Shown here: piece after piece, positions 1-11,555 of the stretch
Numbering within the stretch: position 1 is the stretch's first letter
Layout: each line of letters begins with the position of its first letter
Source of the DNA: Loripinus fragilis
Lineage: Eukaryota > Mollusca > Bivalvia > Lucinida > Lucinidae
DNA length: 64,000 nucleotides
Assembly: GCA_964019695.1 (NCBI GenBank)
Contig: OZ026518.1
Span: forward strand, 72,551,254 to 72,615,253
Direction of reading: 5' to 3'
Notes under the pieces: generated by a model
The model's input: only the letters and a program-made list of their open reading frames with translations
What the model was told of the DNA's origin: nothing
Database searches by the model: none
Translations under genes and position numbers: made by a program

Positions 1-536
1 CATATTTCGAGGGATGATATTTTCGACTATCACCCTCTCAGGGAATGTAATATTTATTTTATTATACCGAACAGAAAATTAGATCCTTTCATTTCTACCG
101 TTCGTTTTCTCTTAGACTTACCATGGTGAGGGGAGTTCCAAAGGGAATGCATGAATGAAAGATATATTTTTCACAGAAATGGTTCTGTTTTAACAGTTTG
201 AATACTCAAAATGATCACTGACGTTCGGTTAAATAAATTACGTCATAAAAACTGATGACGTCAAACTTCATACCAAGCAACGTCATTTAAATGGAGATAT
301 TTTACCGTATGCGATTTTGATGCAAACTAGAAAATTTTGCCTAATCCGCTCAAATTTGGTCTCAACATGTTCCGCTCGTCCTAACTAAGAAAACGAGTAC
401 CCACACTTTATGTTTCTGACCATTAACAACGAAGTTATTGGAAGTTGAAAGTGGCCAAAATCATACCTCATGTCCGCCATTGCTGTAGAACGTATCCTGA
501 CGTGAACGAACCGTACGCGCATTGGCGTTGCGCATC

Positions 537-646
537 AGACGAACGACTGATATTTTACAATATTACCCGCTGCTATGGCAATCGAGTGACAGTATTCGCC
601 GTCGCTATAGCAGCGGGTGATATTATAAAATATCAGTCGTTCGTCT
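537..646. repeat. 40-bp-arm hairpin
   Basis: AGACGAACGACTGATATTTT at 537 pairs with AAAATATCAGTCGTTCGTCT ending at 646; arms continue through CCCGCTGCTAT with a 30-bp loop. The rest of 1-1780 shows no gene: only short family B-like traces near 1190-1290 and chance open frames. Confidence 0.9.
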
Positions 647-1782
647 ATGGAAGTTTTGTATGGGGAATTCACGTGAATTATAATAAGATAAATTACATAG
701 TTAGCCTATGCCATCTTCGTAAACTGAGTTTCTGTTGAATTGGCACGCCAATTAACAATAGAAGTGTAATCATTTGACGTCATTGATGGCAGCCGATTTT
801 TTCAGCATGGAATCTCTATCACATCTATCACACAACCAATAGTTTTTATAGGCGTATGATGCATGAGGAAGATGTAAGACCACCAAACGAAAAATCACAT
901 GCTTATCATTTAGCATTACTTACAACGGGTGTCATTTTTGCTTAATGACCCCTCCTGCAATTCTTGCTCTCCCCAAATGCATATTGAAAGGATGACGTCT
1001 GTAAATTCGTGGTTTCATTTGCCTAAGATCCTGTTCTCGTCATTGCATTTGAAATTGTTCGACATTGTACAACGATGAGCACATAAAGATGCGAAACATA
1101 AGAAATTGCTAAACTTATTGTGCATAGTATATTTATGTAAGAAGTTGAACATGGAAAACTTTAAAGCTCTCAAGATTTGTTTTTATCCTTGCAAAATGTG
1201 CAGACCCTGATAAAATGCCACATTATCTGGGTATTCAATGTTTGTCAAAGTACCTGTTTTCAGGTGTGGAGAATGAAAAGTATTAAAATATACCATATCA
1301 TCGTCGCTTGTAGGCAAATATTTAGTATCTGATATACTTAAATTAGTGTAATTTACATAAAAGTTTATATTGTTTTCAGTCAAGTATGTCTTTTATGGCA
1401 AGTTTTTTTTTTATTTCGACGCTTGTATCATTTCACTTATGAATCTTGGGTCAACCAATATAGTCGCTTATTACTATTGCATTATATTCAGTAGACCAAT
1501 TCAACTTAAATTTCTGGCCATGTCAAGATGTGCCTTTATTGAGCCTAATGACATAAAAGCCCATTTAAATGGAACAAAATGGCTAAGAATTGTGCCTTTA
1601 TTTTTATGTTGTTGTTTTTTAAGTTTTTAACTTTGAATTTACACTTATGTGAAACCTATTTCAACTTCAAAAATGTTTGATTACCTTTGTTGAAACGCTG
1701 GGTCACGTTGTCACATTTAGCAATCGTTCATTGTTGAAAAGCCAAATTTCATGAGTTCTTCCTACTATTTTTCCTATATAAG

Positions 1783-2000
1783 CCCAGCGTCCTTTTTGTA
1801 GGACATCGGCAAACAGTGCAAAACCAGATCAGACGCCGCAAAACGCGGTGTCTGATCAGGTTCTCCACGGATTGCTTACAGAAATTTCTTAAAGAATTTG
1901 AATAAAAATGAAAAATAGCATCCAACCACCCTAAATTCGGAAATCGACTTGTCCAATTGATACAGATGGGAAAATAGATTCGGTATAAATGGGTTAAAAA
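1783..2000. mobile_element. Family B element, long form
   Basis: AGCCCAGCGTCCTTTTTG, GGACATCGGCAAACAGTG, the palindrome AGACGCCGCAAAACGCGG, then TTGCTTACAGAAATTTC and GGTATAAATGGGTTAA. Other long copies: 6125-6342, 8390-8616 (inverted), 9101-9318 (inverted), 9660-9880, 60928-61130 (inverted) and a truncated one at 38540-38632. Confidence 0.8.
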
Positions 2001-2114
2001 GGTGATAATGACCAGGAGGTGTCATAATCACAAACCAACACATGACACATAGAGAAAGAGTCACATACAAAAAAACACACAAAAGCAAACAATCAGCATT
2101 GAAAGATGGAACTT

Positions 2115-2440
2115 TAACACTGACTCTGGACTAAAAACACACCTTGGCCTCGAGATTAAAAAAACGTTTTCATGCTCAACTCAACTGAGCATAAAATTTC
2201 AACTGCTGATATAAACCTAAACGGTGAAAAAGATGGGTCTTTCTTGCTTTAAATGTCTCATATAATGTATTAATCCTGCTAATAAATGTTAAAATGCCAA
2301 CAATTGTTGGCATTTTAACATGCCAACAATTGTTGGCATTTTAACATTTATTAGCAAATTTCATGCTCAGTTGAGTTGAGCATATAAAAGTATAACCTCG
2401 AGGCCAGAGCAAGAATTTTTGTGTTTAGTCCGAATTCTGT
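2115..2440. mobile_element. Foldback element with triple nested palindrome
   Basis: Outer arms GGACTAAAAACACACC/TGTGTTTAGTCC, then CCTCGAG, then ATGCTCAACTCAACTGAGCAT and its inverse, then two ATGCCAACAATTGTTGGCAT palindromes at the centre (2290-2345). Confidence 0.8.
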
Positions 2441-2824
2441 GATAAAATGTTGGATGAATCAAAGCTAAAAGAACATCAGAATCACCACCTTAGACCAGTC
2501 TGCAGCCTCAGCGACCGGGCGGGGGACTTAATTACTGTATAGTTTATTAGCCAAATGTTTGCCCAAGTTAGTTCAAGCGCATATACTGTACACTGTCAAA
2601 ATAGAAACTTCTAACGTATTCAATGCATCATCGCAGAAAAAAATATTTCTAATCAAGTAAGCTAAGTTTGTTTGTTTTTAAACTGTCCCTTACAATGTTA
2701 CGCACTTACAAAAAATGCCACATTCACAGATCACAGACCAACAAAAGGCCACATCAGAACACAGACAAGTACATTTGTAAATACACCCACATAAAAGCAA
2801 TACTGATATAACTAAAGTCAAGCA

Positions 2825-3180
2825 ACTCTTACCTCACAAATATCCAGAGCTAAAGAAAACTACCAGGTGGACCCAGCCAAAGACATGCATCGGGCACCAA
2901 TCTATCGATGAAAGTTTACCAATGCTGACAGCATATTAAAAAAAAGATAAAACTTTGAAATGACATGATCGATATTCGCCCTAGATTCAGCTGATGTCTT
3001 ATTCAATGAACAATCATAAGTAAAATCAAATCAAATTAACTAACTGTGATGAAGGAAAGAAAGTGACTCTTACCTGACAGACACTCAGAGCCAAAGGAAA
3101 CTACCAGATGAGTAACGGCGGGCCTTACCAAGGGCAAATATCGGACACCAACCCATTGGTGAAAGCATGCAATTTGAAAT
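2825..3180. repeat. Diverged ~235-bp tandem duplication
   Basis: Segments at 2825-2945 and 3055-3180 share ACTCTTACCT, CAGAGC(T/C)AAA, AAACTACCAG and the following spacing. A third trace (ACCAATGCTGACA) is at 3680. On the minus strand each has a donor-like GGTAAGAGT after an open stretch, but I see no gene that would use it. Confidence 0.5.
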
Positions 3181-3519
3181 ATTTACATTTTCAAAGCAAG
3201 CCTTCAATGAATCTTTAGATTTTTTGCAACCGTTCATAGCCTCATGAACAACACAATATTTGATTGACAGCTGCCAAACTCACTTGCCCGTGCAATTTGC
3301 TTCTAACATCAAATTCATTCGTCAGAAAAGAGTCTGGCGTTGTGATTGACAGCGAGCCACACCTGAGTCGCACATGCAAGCTTCTTGTTTGCTCCTTTTC
3401 TGTTTAACACTCCAACAAATCGGTTATTACGATTAAATATTAAATACAAAATTGTTTCGCCACCTAAATTACAAACAATTTCTATATATTAGTTATTTAT
3501 AGTTAAATGTAAATATAAG

Positions 3520-3667
3520 AAATAAATTCAATTTTTGGAAGGTTCATGGAATCATGAATACGTCGGGTCTTTTTCAAAGTTAACGTGAAGCCCTTAGGGC
3601 TTCACTTACTTTGCAAGAGACCCAAAGTATTCATGATTCCATGAACCTTCCAAAAATTGAATTTATT
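3520..3667. mobile_element. 148-bp near-perfect hairpin
   Basis: AATAAATTCAATTTTTGGAA at the left and its exact inverse at the right, continuing through GGTTCATGGAATCATGAATAC; centre AGCCCTTAGGGCT. 3668-4407 is AT-rich with no feature seen. Confidence 0.85.
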
Positions 3668-4407
3668 TTTTTAATATACCAATGCTGACAACATATTTTG
3701 AAAAAGATAAAAAAAAAACTTTGAAATGAACATGATTGATCTAATGTTCTGTTAGATATGCGTGGACTGTACAAGCAATAAAACCTCAGCAAATTGCACA
3801 AGTTTCATATTGTGCGAAGATCACGCGATTTTATCCCTTTAACAAGTATTTTGTTTTGTATTGAGCACCTAACATGCACCTTGTTTGTAATAAACTATGC
3901 TGATTATTTGTTTATTATAAGAGTACAATAAATAAATACAGACATTAAATATAATAATTGTAGTTTAATGCATTTATAACAAATCTAACGTACACATTAT
4001 TTTTAATATGACAAATTCATATAAATGCTATAACAGTTAATTTATAATATTGTTTATTCGAGTCATAAGAATATAAAAGTTTTTAAAGATAAACAACAAA
4101 ATATATATATAATATGTGCAAGATGTATGCGTTTAAATTAAACATGACTCATTTCTTTTCGGCACAAACCTGCGGCTTCTTTTTTCCACTGAGTCAGTAC
4201 GCTCCCTTGCTCATATATATTTAGCAAACATATATTATCTTATCAAAATGCATCATATGGGACAACGGCAGTGTTAAGAGCCTTTATAGAACAGCCCACA
4301 TAACGCTATAACCATAAGCTCTGAGTGTATACATGGTATATTGGCTTCGCCATCCGAACAAAATCATCGAATCTCTTAAGTTCCATATGTTTAAATAAAC
4401 AAAAACT

Positions 4408-4578
4408 TTCAGCGTTAAACTGTAAATATTCTCTTACCCATATTTTTAGCATATGTTCTGGGTGCTCAAAAGAACCGTCTCATTGCGACGGTTCTTTTGA
4501 GTACCCACAACATATGTTTTGGTTAAGAAATAAGAAAATAATTTTCTGGTACGCACTTTTAACTAAAGGCCTGCTGAG
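4408..4578. mobile_element. Family A hairpin MITE
   Basis: Core AAAAGAACCGTCTCATTG and its inverse, flanked by AGCATATGTTCTGGGTGCTC and the inverse side GAGTACCCACAACATATG. The outer part reads GTAAATATTCTCTTACCCAT on the left and AAAATAATTTTCTGGTACGC on the right. It lies just past the 3' end of the claudin-like gene. Confidence 0.85.
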
Positions 4579-4631
4579 TGAGTCTTAACACAAAAGAGAG
4601 AAACCATATAGGAACAATTCACAATGGTGTC

Positions 4632-4637
4632 TTTATT
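4632..4637 (-). promoter_or_regulatory. AATAAA hexamer overlapping the stop codon of the claudin-like gene
   Basis: The last sense codon CAA, the stop TAA and the next base spell CAATAAA. If it is the true polyadenylation signal, the 3' UTR is only about 10-30 nt. I found no other AATAAA on this strand in the next ~300 bases, which hold a family A hairpin. Confidence 0.4.
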
Positions 4638-5039
4638 GGTATATCTCACTATATGCAGGTGGCGCGAAAGGATATTTGCTAGAAAGTGGGCTACTGTTAC
4701 ATGTATCACTATAGCTTGGAATCTGTATACAGGGACTTGGAAGGCTAGTGCCATCTGAAACACTGTCCAGTGTGATGTACTGAATGTGCTGTTCTGGTAA
4801 ACTGTTGTTAACGTCACATCCGGATGATGCTGAACTACTTGCTGTGCTTGATTCACGCCTAATTTTCTCCAGTTTAATGTGTCTCACGCAACTTTGACTT
4901 ATTGCAAACACGTACAGGGCCGAGGCGACAAACGCAGCGACACTTCCTGCAAATGTAATGTCACGTGACCATGTCACAGAGGTATCCATATCCCTACTTG
5001 CCGACATGACTTTCAGAACAGCTATCAATGACAAAATAC
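4633..5039 (-). CDS. Claudin-like gene, exon 3 (terminal)
   Basis: Encodes residues 136-270: the second half of TM3, a short extracellular loop, TM4 and an 84-residue cytoplasmic tail rich in Ser and Pro. The acceptor is TTTCTTTCAG|GT. The split codon A+GT gives Ser and keeps TM3 continuous. The stop TAA at 4635-4633 lies inside an AATAAA hexamer. Confidence 0.8.
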
Positions 5040-8000
5040 CTGAAAGAAATAATGATGATATAGTTATATTATACTTAACATTTTGTATGTTGGTGACCCC
5101 TAATTGAGTACATTAGCAAACAGTCTAGACCTGGGTGAAATGCCGCATTACGCGGCATTTCATTAGGGTCTACACTGTTTTGTTTGCGCAGACCAAAAAC
5201 ATCTTCAGACAGAGAAATACAGTTCTATTTGGAAACTATAACATATGACCCTCGATATATATATATAATGAACCATCCCCAGTAGCGGATGCAGAGTGGG
5301 TCAGGGGGGTCGCTTGAACTCTGTCCCCATTTTTAAATATCCTATGAAATAATTTGGTCTCAATGAGACCAAATTATTTCATTTTCATGCGATATTTAAG
5401 AAAAATGAGATCAAATCAGCAAAGCGAACCCCCACCCCTTTAGAGAGGGATGGCTTCTTCCATCTGTTTTGACACAACGGGCTTGGGATGTTTGATAGTA
5501 GACATAAAAGGGTATAGAAAGTTAGATCGTTTTACTTGCTAAATTATTAAAGATACAATTAGATAGATTTCAGAGCTTGTTTTACTCTCAGCAAACAGTG
5601 TAGATCCTAATAAAACGCTGTGCTCTGTGGCATTTCATCAATTATTAGCGACAATTATTAGTAGTGATTTTATCATAAATTGATTCCCGGTCGTTTACAC
5701 GTCTTTTTAGGCGAACACCCTTTCTTTAGATGACTTTGATAAAAAGGTAATCGACCATTTTATACTCACAGGGTGTTTAGTGGTTAATTTTGTAAGACTT
5801 TCGCTTGTGGTGATGTTAAATTTGACCTAAAATACGATGTGGAGATTACAGTTGATTTTTTAAACTGCTAACAACATTTAGAAAATGGTGCCAGCGATTC
5901 CCAGACAGTTTTTGAGCTTCACTCATATCTTTAAATTATCGCTGACATTTATCATGCAGTACTAATGTGGACAAAATAGCCATTATATTTTGGAAAAGTA
6001 AGTTGTTTCTTCTTTTTTTTCTTAAAAAAAGCCATCATGCAAAGAATTAACAGACTAATCCCGAATTCAACAACAGACGACCGAGCAGACATATCTAGTT
6101 GCAATTGCCAACGAAAGCATTAACCCACATAAGCCGAGCGTCCTTTTTGTGGGACATCGGCTAACAGTGCAAAACCAGATCAGACGCCGCAATATGCGGC
6201 GTCTGACCAGGTTCTCCACTGTTTGCTTACTGAAGTTTCTTTTAAAATGAATAAAATGAAAAATACCACCCAACAACCCTATAGAGATTTGTCTCGTTTA
6301 AATGATAAGGATGGGAAATACATTCGGCATAAATGGGTTAAGTTTAAATACTTACTTGTAGAGAGTAAGAGAACTCCACCTATAATCTGAACCCAGTGGA
6401 CAGATGTCCAGCTTCTTTTGATGAATGCGAAAACAATAACAGCCAAGCCCAGGCAAGCTAGTGCCACAGCAGCCGTGCTTTCTATCTGTACCGCCAACCA
6501 ATGTTCATCTTTCAACGCTGGAAGAAACAAAAACAAAACGTGATACAAAGAACACTTAGTGTCCCTATATCTGTAACACAAGCAATGCTCATTATTCAGC
6601 GATGGAAGAAATAATAAGAACGCATAATACAGCGAAAGATTTTTGTGTTCACTTTGGTCGTGCTCTCTAATTGAACCACAAGCCAAGGTCCATTCCTCAG
6701 CACTGGAAAAAAACAAAACAAAAGCATTATATAACAAAGGTTACGTGTTGATAAAACTGGTCTCTAAAGCATGCAGTGCGCAGTGGCTTTTTTTTTTCAA
6801 TTAATGTTTTCCTGAGGAAAAACGTAAGCATTCCTCCGCCTAACATGGTTTCATTCATCATTCAAGAATGCACATTTTAATCGTTTAACATACCAGAAAA
6901 CAATATCTCAATCGAACAAGCACCTGACAAGGTTAAAAATGAGATTGAACCTTTGTCCTCAAAAAGGATAGATAAGAATGCAATATTTTAACTTGGTCTA
7001 TATTCCTACTTTGTGCAAAGTAGGTATTCCAACTTTGCACAACCAAGTGAGAATTCTCACTTTGCGCAGGACTATTCTAGAATGGTATCGATTCCTATTA
7101 ATATATCAGAACTGAATGTAGTTATGAAAGCATAATATAATGAAAGCTGATTTGTTCATGGTAGCAGTGCTTTCTATCTCTACCATAAGCCAACGTTAAT
7201 CTACCAAGATTGAATGTAGTAAAGAAGGCATAACACATGCAATGAGAGCTGATTTGTTCATAGTAGCAGTGCTTTCTAATTCTACCACCATCCAGCGTTA
7301 GGCTGAATGAAGTAACGAAAGCGTTATACAACGAGAGCTGATTTGCTTCAAAGTAGCATAGCCTTATATCTGTACCATAAGCAAACGTTATTTACCAACG
7401 CAGGATGCAGTAATGAAAGCATATTATAATGAGAGCTGATTTGTTCATAGTAGCAGTGCTTTCTATCTGTACCATACAGCGTTAATCTCCCAAGATTGAA
7501 TGTAGTCAGGCTATCAGAGGCTGTACCTATGCGACCGTTTTTTTTAGCAAAAATAGCCGTTGCTGGAGGATGCACAACACCAATATTGAAAGCATAACAC
7601 AACAAGAGCGTATTTGCTTATAGTATTACTGCTTTCTATCTGTACCATAAGTCTACGTTAATCTACCAAAACTGAATGTAGTAATGAAAGCATAACACAA
7701 TGAGAGCTGAATTGTTCATAGAAGCTGTTCTTACTTATTGTACCACAAGTCAACGTTAATCTACCAAGACCGAATGTAGTAATGAAAGCATAACACAACG
7801 AGAGCTGATTTGATCATGGTAGCAGTGCTTTCTACCTGTACCATAAGTCAACGTTAATCTACCAAAACTGAAAGTAGTAATGGAAGCATATCATAATGAG
7901 GACTGATTTGTTAATGGTAGCAGTGCTAACTATCTGTACCATATGCTAACGATAATCTACCATAACTGAAAGTAGTAATGAAAGCATATCATAATGAGAG

Positions 8001-11000
8001 CTGATTTGTTAATGGTAGCAGTGCTTTCTATCTATTCCATAAGCCAACGTTAATCTACCAAAACTTAATGCAGTTATGAAAGCATATCACAATGAGAGCT
8101 GATTTGTTAATGGTAGCAGTGCTAACTATCTGTACCATAAGCCAACGTTAATCTACCAAAACTTAATGCAGTAATATAAGCATACTATAATGAGAGCTGA
8201 TTTGTTCATAGTAGCCATGCTTTCTATCTGTACCATAAGCCAAAGTTAATCTACCAAAACTTAATGCAGTTATGAAAGCATACTATAATGAGAGCTGATT
8301 TGTTCATAGTAGCCGATCTTACTTATTGTACCACAAGCCCACATTAATTTTATATTTTGCACAGGCTTCAAATTGTGCATATTTTCAGCGACTTAAACCC
8401 GTTTATGCCGAATGGAATTTCCCACCGTTATCAATTGGAACAATCCATTTCTGTTTTGAGGGTTGTTGGGTTTTTTCATTTTATTCAAATTTTAATAGAA
8501 CATTCTGCAATCAAACAGTGGAGACCCTGATCAGACGCCACGTTCTGATGTGTCTGATCTAGGTCTCCACTGTTTGCCTATGTCCCACTGAAAGGACGCA
8601 AGGCTTATAGGGGTTAACAGCAAAAAGAACTATCAAATGCATTTTTTGTGGCCGTGTTCCTTGGCTATAGCCAGTACTGGCTTGATGGGTTTATGGTTTT
8701 GTTTGTGGTTCTATGTCTAGGAGCACACGAAGGCTCAACCGGTGGTGGTTCTGATTTTAAAGCGTCTCAGAAGATGGGGCCACAGCTTAAAGTCTCATCC
8801 GACAGACAAATGCATTTTAAGAAGTTTATTTCTTATAGCACAGTACTTCATTTTTCGAACCTGTACTTTGAGCAATTAAAATTTCAAATAAATAGTGGTC
8901 ACACAGACAACTTTTACAAGTAACACATTTTGTATAAACAATATTTTAGTTAATTTGGAATGGAATCAATAGGGATGGGATTCAATTTGACTCTCCTGAA
9001 AGATGTTTAGTGCTTTTCCCCATAATTTTTTTCTAAAAAGGTATTATGTAAGTTCATGAAATGAAAATAAATTATTGAGATTTTCAATGCCAGAGTTTTG
9101 ACCCATTTAAGCCGAAAGCATTTTCCCACAATTATCGATTGGAACAGTCCATTTCTGAATTAAGGGATGTTGGGTGGTATTTTTTCAAATTTTAATAGAA
9201 CATTCTGCAAGCAAAAAGTGGAGACCCTGTTCCGACGCCGCGTTCTGCGACATCTGATCTGGGTCTACACTTTTTGTTTACGTCCCACAAAAAGGACGCT
9301 AGGCTTATATGGATTAATTTTTAATTTACTCTAAAAATAAAATTTTATTTTTGAGGAATTGCCAAAATATAACATGCAGCATCTTGTCACGGCTTTGGAT
9401 AACAAATAAGTTTATAGTTTTTCTAGAGGGTTTGGGGTCATGAGCATTTCTTAAAATTAAAAGAAAGAAGTTGGCTGAAGATTGCAACTATTTTAGCTTG
9501 ATATCTGTCAAATGCTGAAAACGCCCATGTGGTATTCTAATTTATTTTTATTCCAAAAATGGGTAGCCCATGCATAAAACAAACTGTATGTTAGGTATTG
9601 AACAGATTTAAATGTCGGAAGTATTCAATAGCATATGTTCTTAATTACTTTATAATTTAACTCATATAAGTCTAGCGTCCTTTTTGTGAGACATTGACAA
9701 ACAGTGCAAACCCAGCTCAGACGCCACAGAAGGTGGCGTCTGATCAGGGTCTCCACTGTTTGCTTACAGAATGTTCTAAGAAAATTCGAAAAAAAAGTAT
9801 CACCCGACTACCCTTAAAATGTAAATGGACTTGTCCAATTGCTATCAGTGGGAAATTCAATTCGGCTGAAATGGGTTAAAATGCGCGAATGAACAGGTTG
9901 GGAATTCGCTGAGGGTATTCGGTACTACGATATGGAGGTAACTTTTTCCGACATGCCTGATTAGTTAACGTACATTCAGTCGTGCGTGCTTTGGTTAGAA
10001 AAGTACAGGGTCAATATACTTTTTATATCAGAACCCTATTAAGCAATTGCCCTTTTTAATTCCCTGCTGGTAAGTAGGTCAGCAGTCTTCAATTTGTTTT
10101 CATCTCTTATTTAATTTTCATTTTATACATTTGTATATGTTTTAGTGAAACCCTGACACACTTACAAATTAGGCGGAAAAAGTATTTAGTACGGGTAGGT
10201 GAATAAACCCTGACACACTTACAAATTAGGCGAAAAAAAGTTTTTAGTACGGGTAGGTGAACATAAAAAAAATCGTGCAACGCCGCGTAAAAAGAGTCCA
10301 ATACATACTCACAGTGTCAATGTAAGCCATGTGCGGATCCAATGCATATCGCAACTTGTGATTTTCGAGAGGAGGGGGGGGGGTCGGACCCCCTGCCCCC
10401 AACCCACAACCCCCCTCGAAAATCACAAGTTCCTATATGTTTCCTTGGAAATACTGGTACGTCACAAAGCAAAGACAATGGTAATGAAATGCACGACCCG
10501 CGGGTGTGCCCTATAATCACTGTATGAATCTATCTTCTGTCTGTCCTTCCGTGTTCATAGCTTGTGAGCCATCTGGTATATTTGGTCATATTATGCACAC
10601 GTATTATACGCAGTTCAACTTTGTCTTGCCACTTGTAAGCGTAACAGCAATAAGAAATTAGCTCGGTTTTCGATATTCGATTTTCGATATTCAAATTCAG
10701 AAGTTAGTTCGATTTTCGATATTCAAATTAAGGAGTTAGCTCAATATTCGATTTTCTATATTTAAATTCAGAAGTTAATTCGATATTCGATTTTCGATAT
10801 TCAAATGCAGAAGTTAGTTAGATTTTCGATATTCGATATTCAAATTCAGAAGTTCTATGTCAAATCTAACTTGTAATGAACGATTTCGAATATCAAAATA
10901 CCAATTCGATATTCGTATTTCGATATTTGAACTGCCGCTTTTTTTCATCTTATTAGGGCCAAACACCTTCTTTGGCATTCGGAAAATTACCGAATATCAT

Positions 11001-11487
11001 TTTTTTTAAACGAACACAATTCTGCAATGATCCGCAAACCAGTAAGTAAAAATGCATCTGATATGTCGTCTGCTTAAGTCGTCTGCTGCAAATAATTGCC
11101 TAATAAGTATAGAAGCAAATAGCGTGGACCCAAAACAGACTGCTCCAGGATCAGTCTGATCTGGGTCCACACTGTTTGCCATAGAGGCTACTTAAACATT
11201 TCAGCAGACGAGAAAAGCAGACGACTTTTGTTGCGATTTGCGCATTAAGGGTTAACAGCATTCCAGCCATCATTTGTTTACTCGTCAAATCGTCAATATT
11301 TTCTTCATATGTTAGATTTTATCACAAATTAGACAAAACGCACATTTCTTATGACGTAACGCAGTGTGATTGTTTGTCCCCTAAAAGGGACCAGATACAT
11401 TAAAATTGACGTTATCTCAAACGAGATCTTTATTCGCGAACATTGTCTCTTTGATGTGTTGCTTTCTAAACTAATGTGTTAAATGCC

Positions 11488-11555
<68 letters not shown>

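Noticed and set aside
4563..4856. 97-codon minus-strand frame overlapping exon 3
   Set aside because: It is a different frame of the exon 3 region, has no acceptor in phase and no family features.
6518..6737. Upstream extension of the exon 2 frame
   Set aside because: It crosses the acceptor TTTCTTCCAG and consists of diverged array monomers. Joining exon 1 at 6517 restores the protein.
8648..8923. 91-codon plus-strand frame between two family B elements
   Set aside because: No splice partner, family match or codon signal that I can support.
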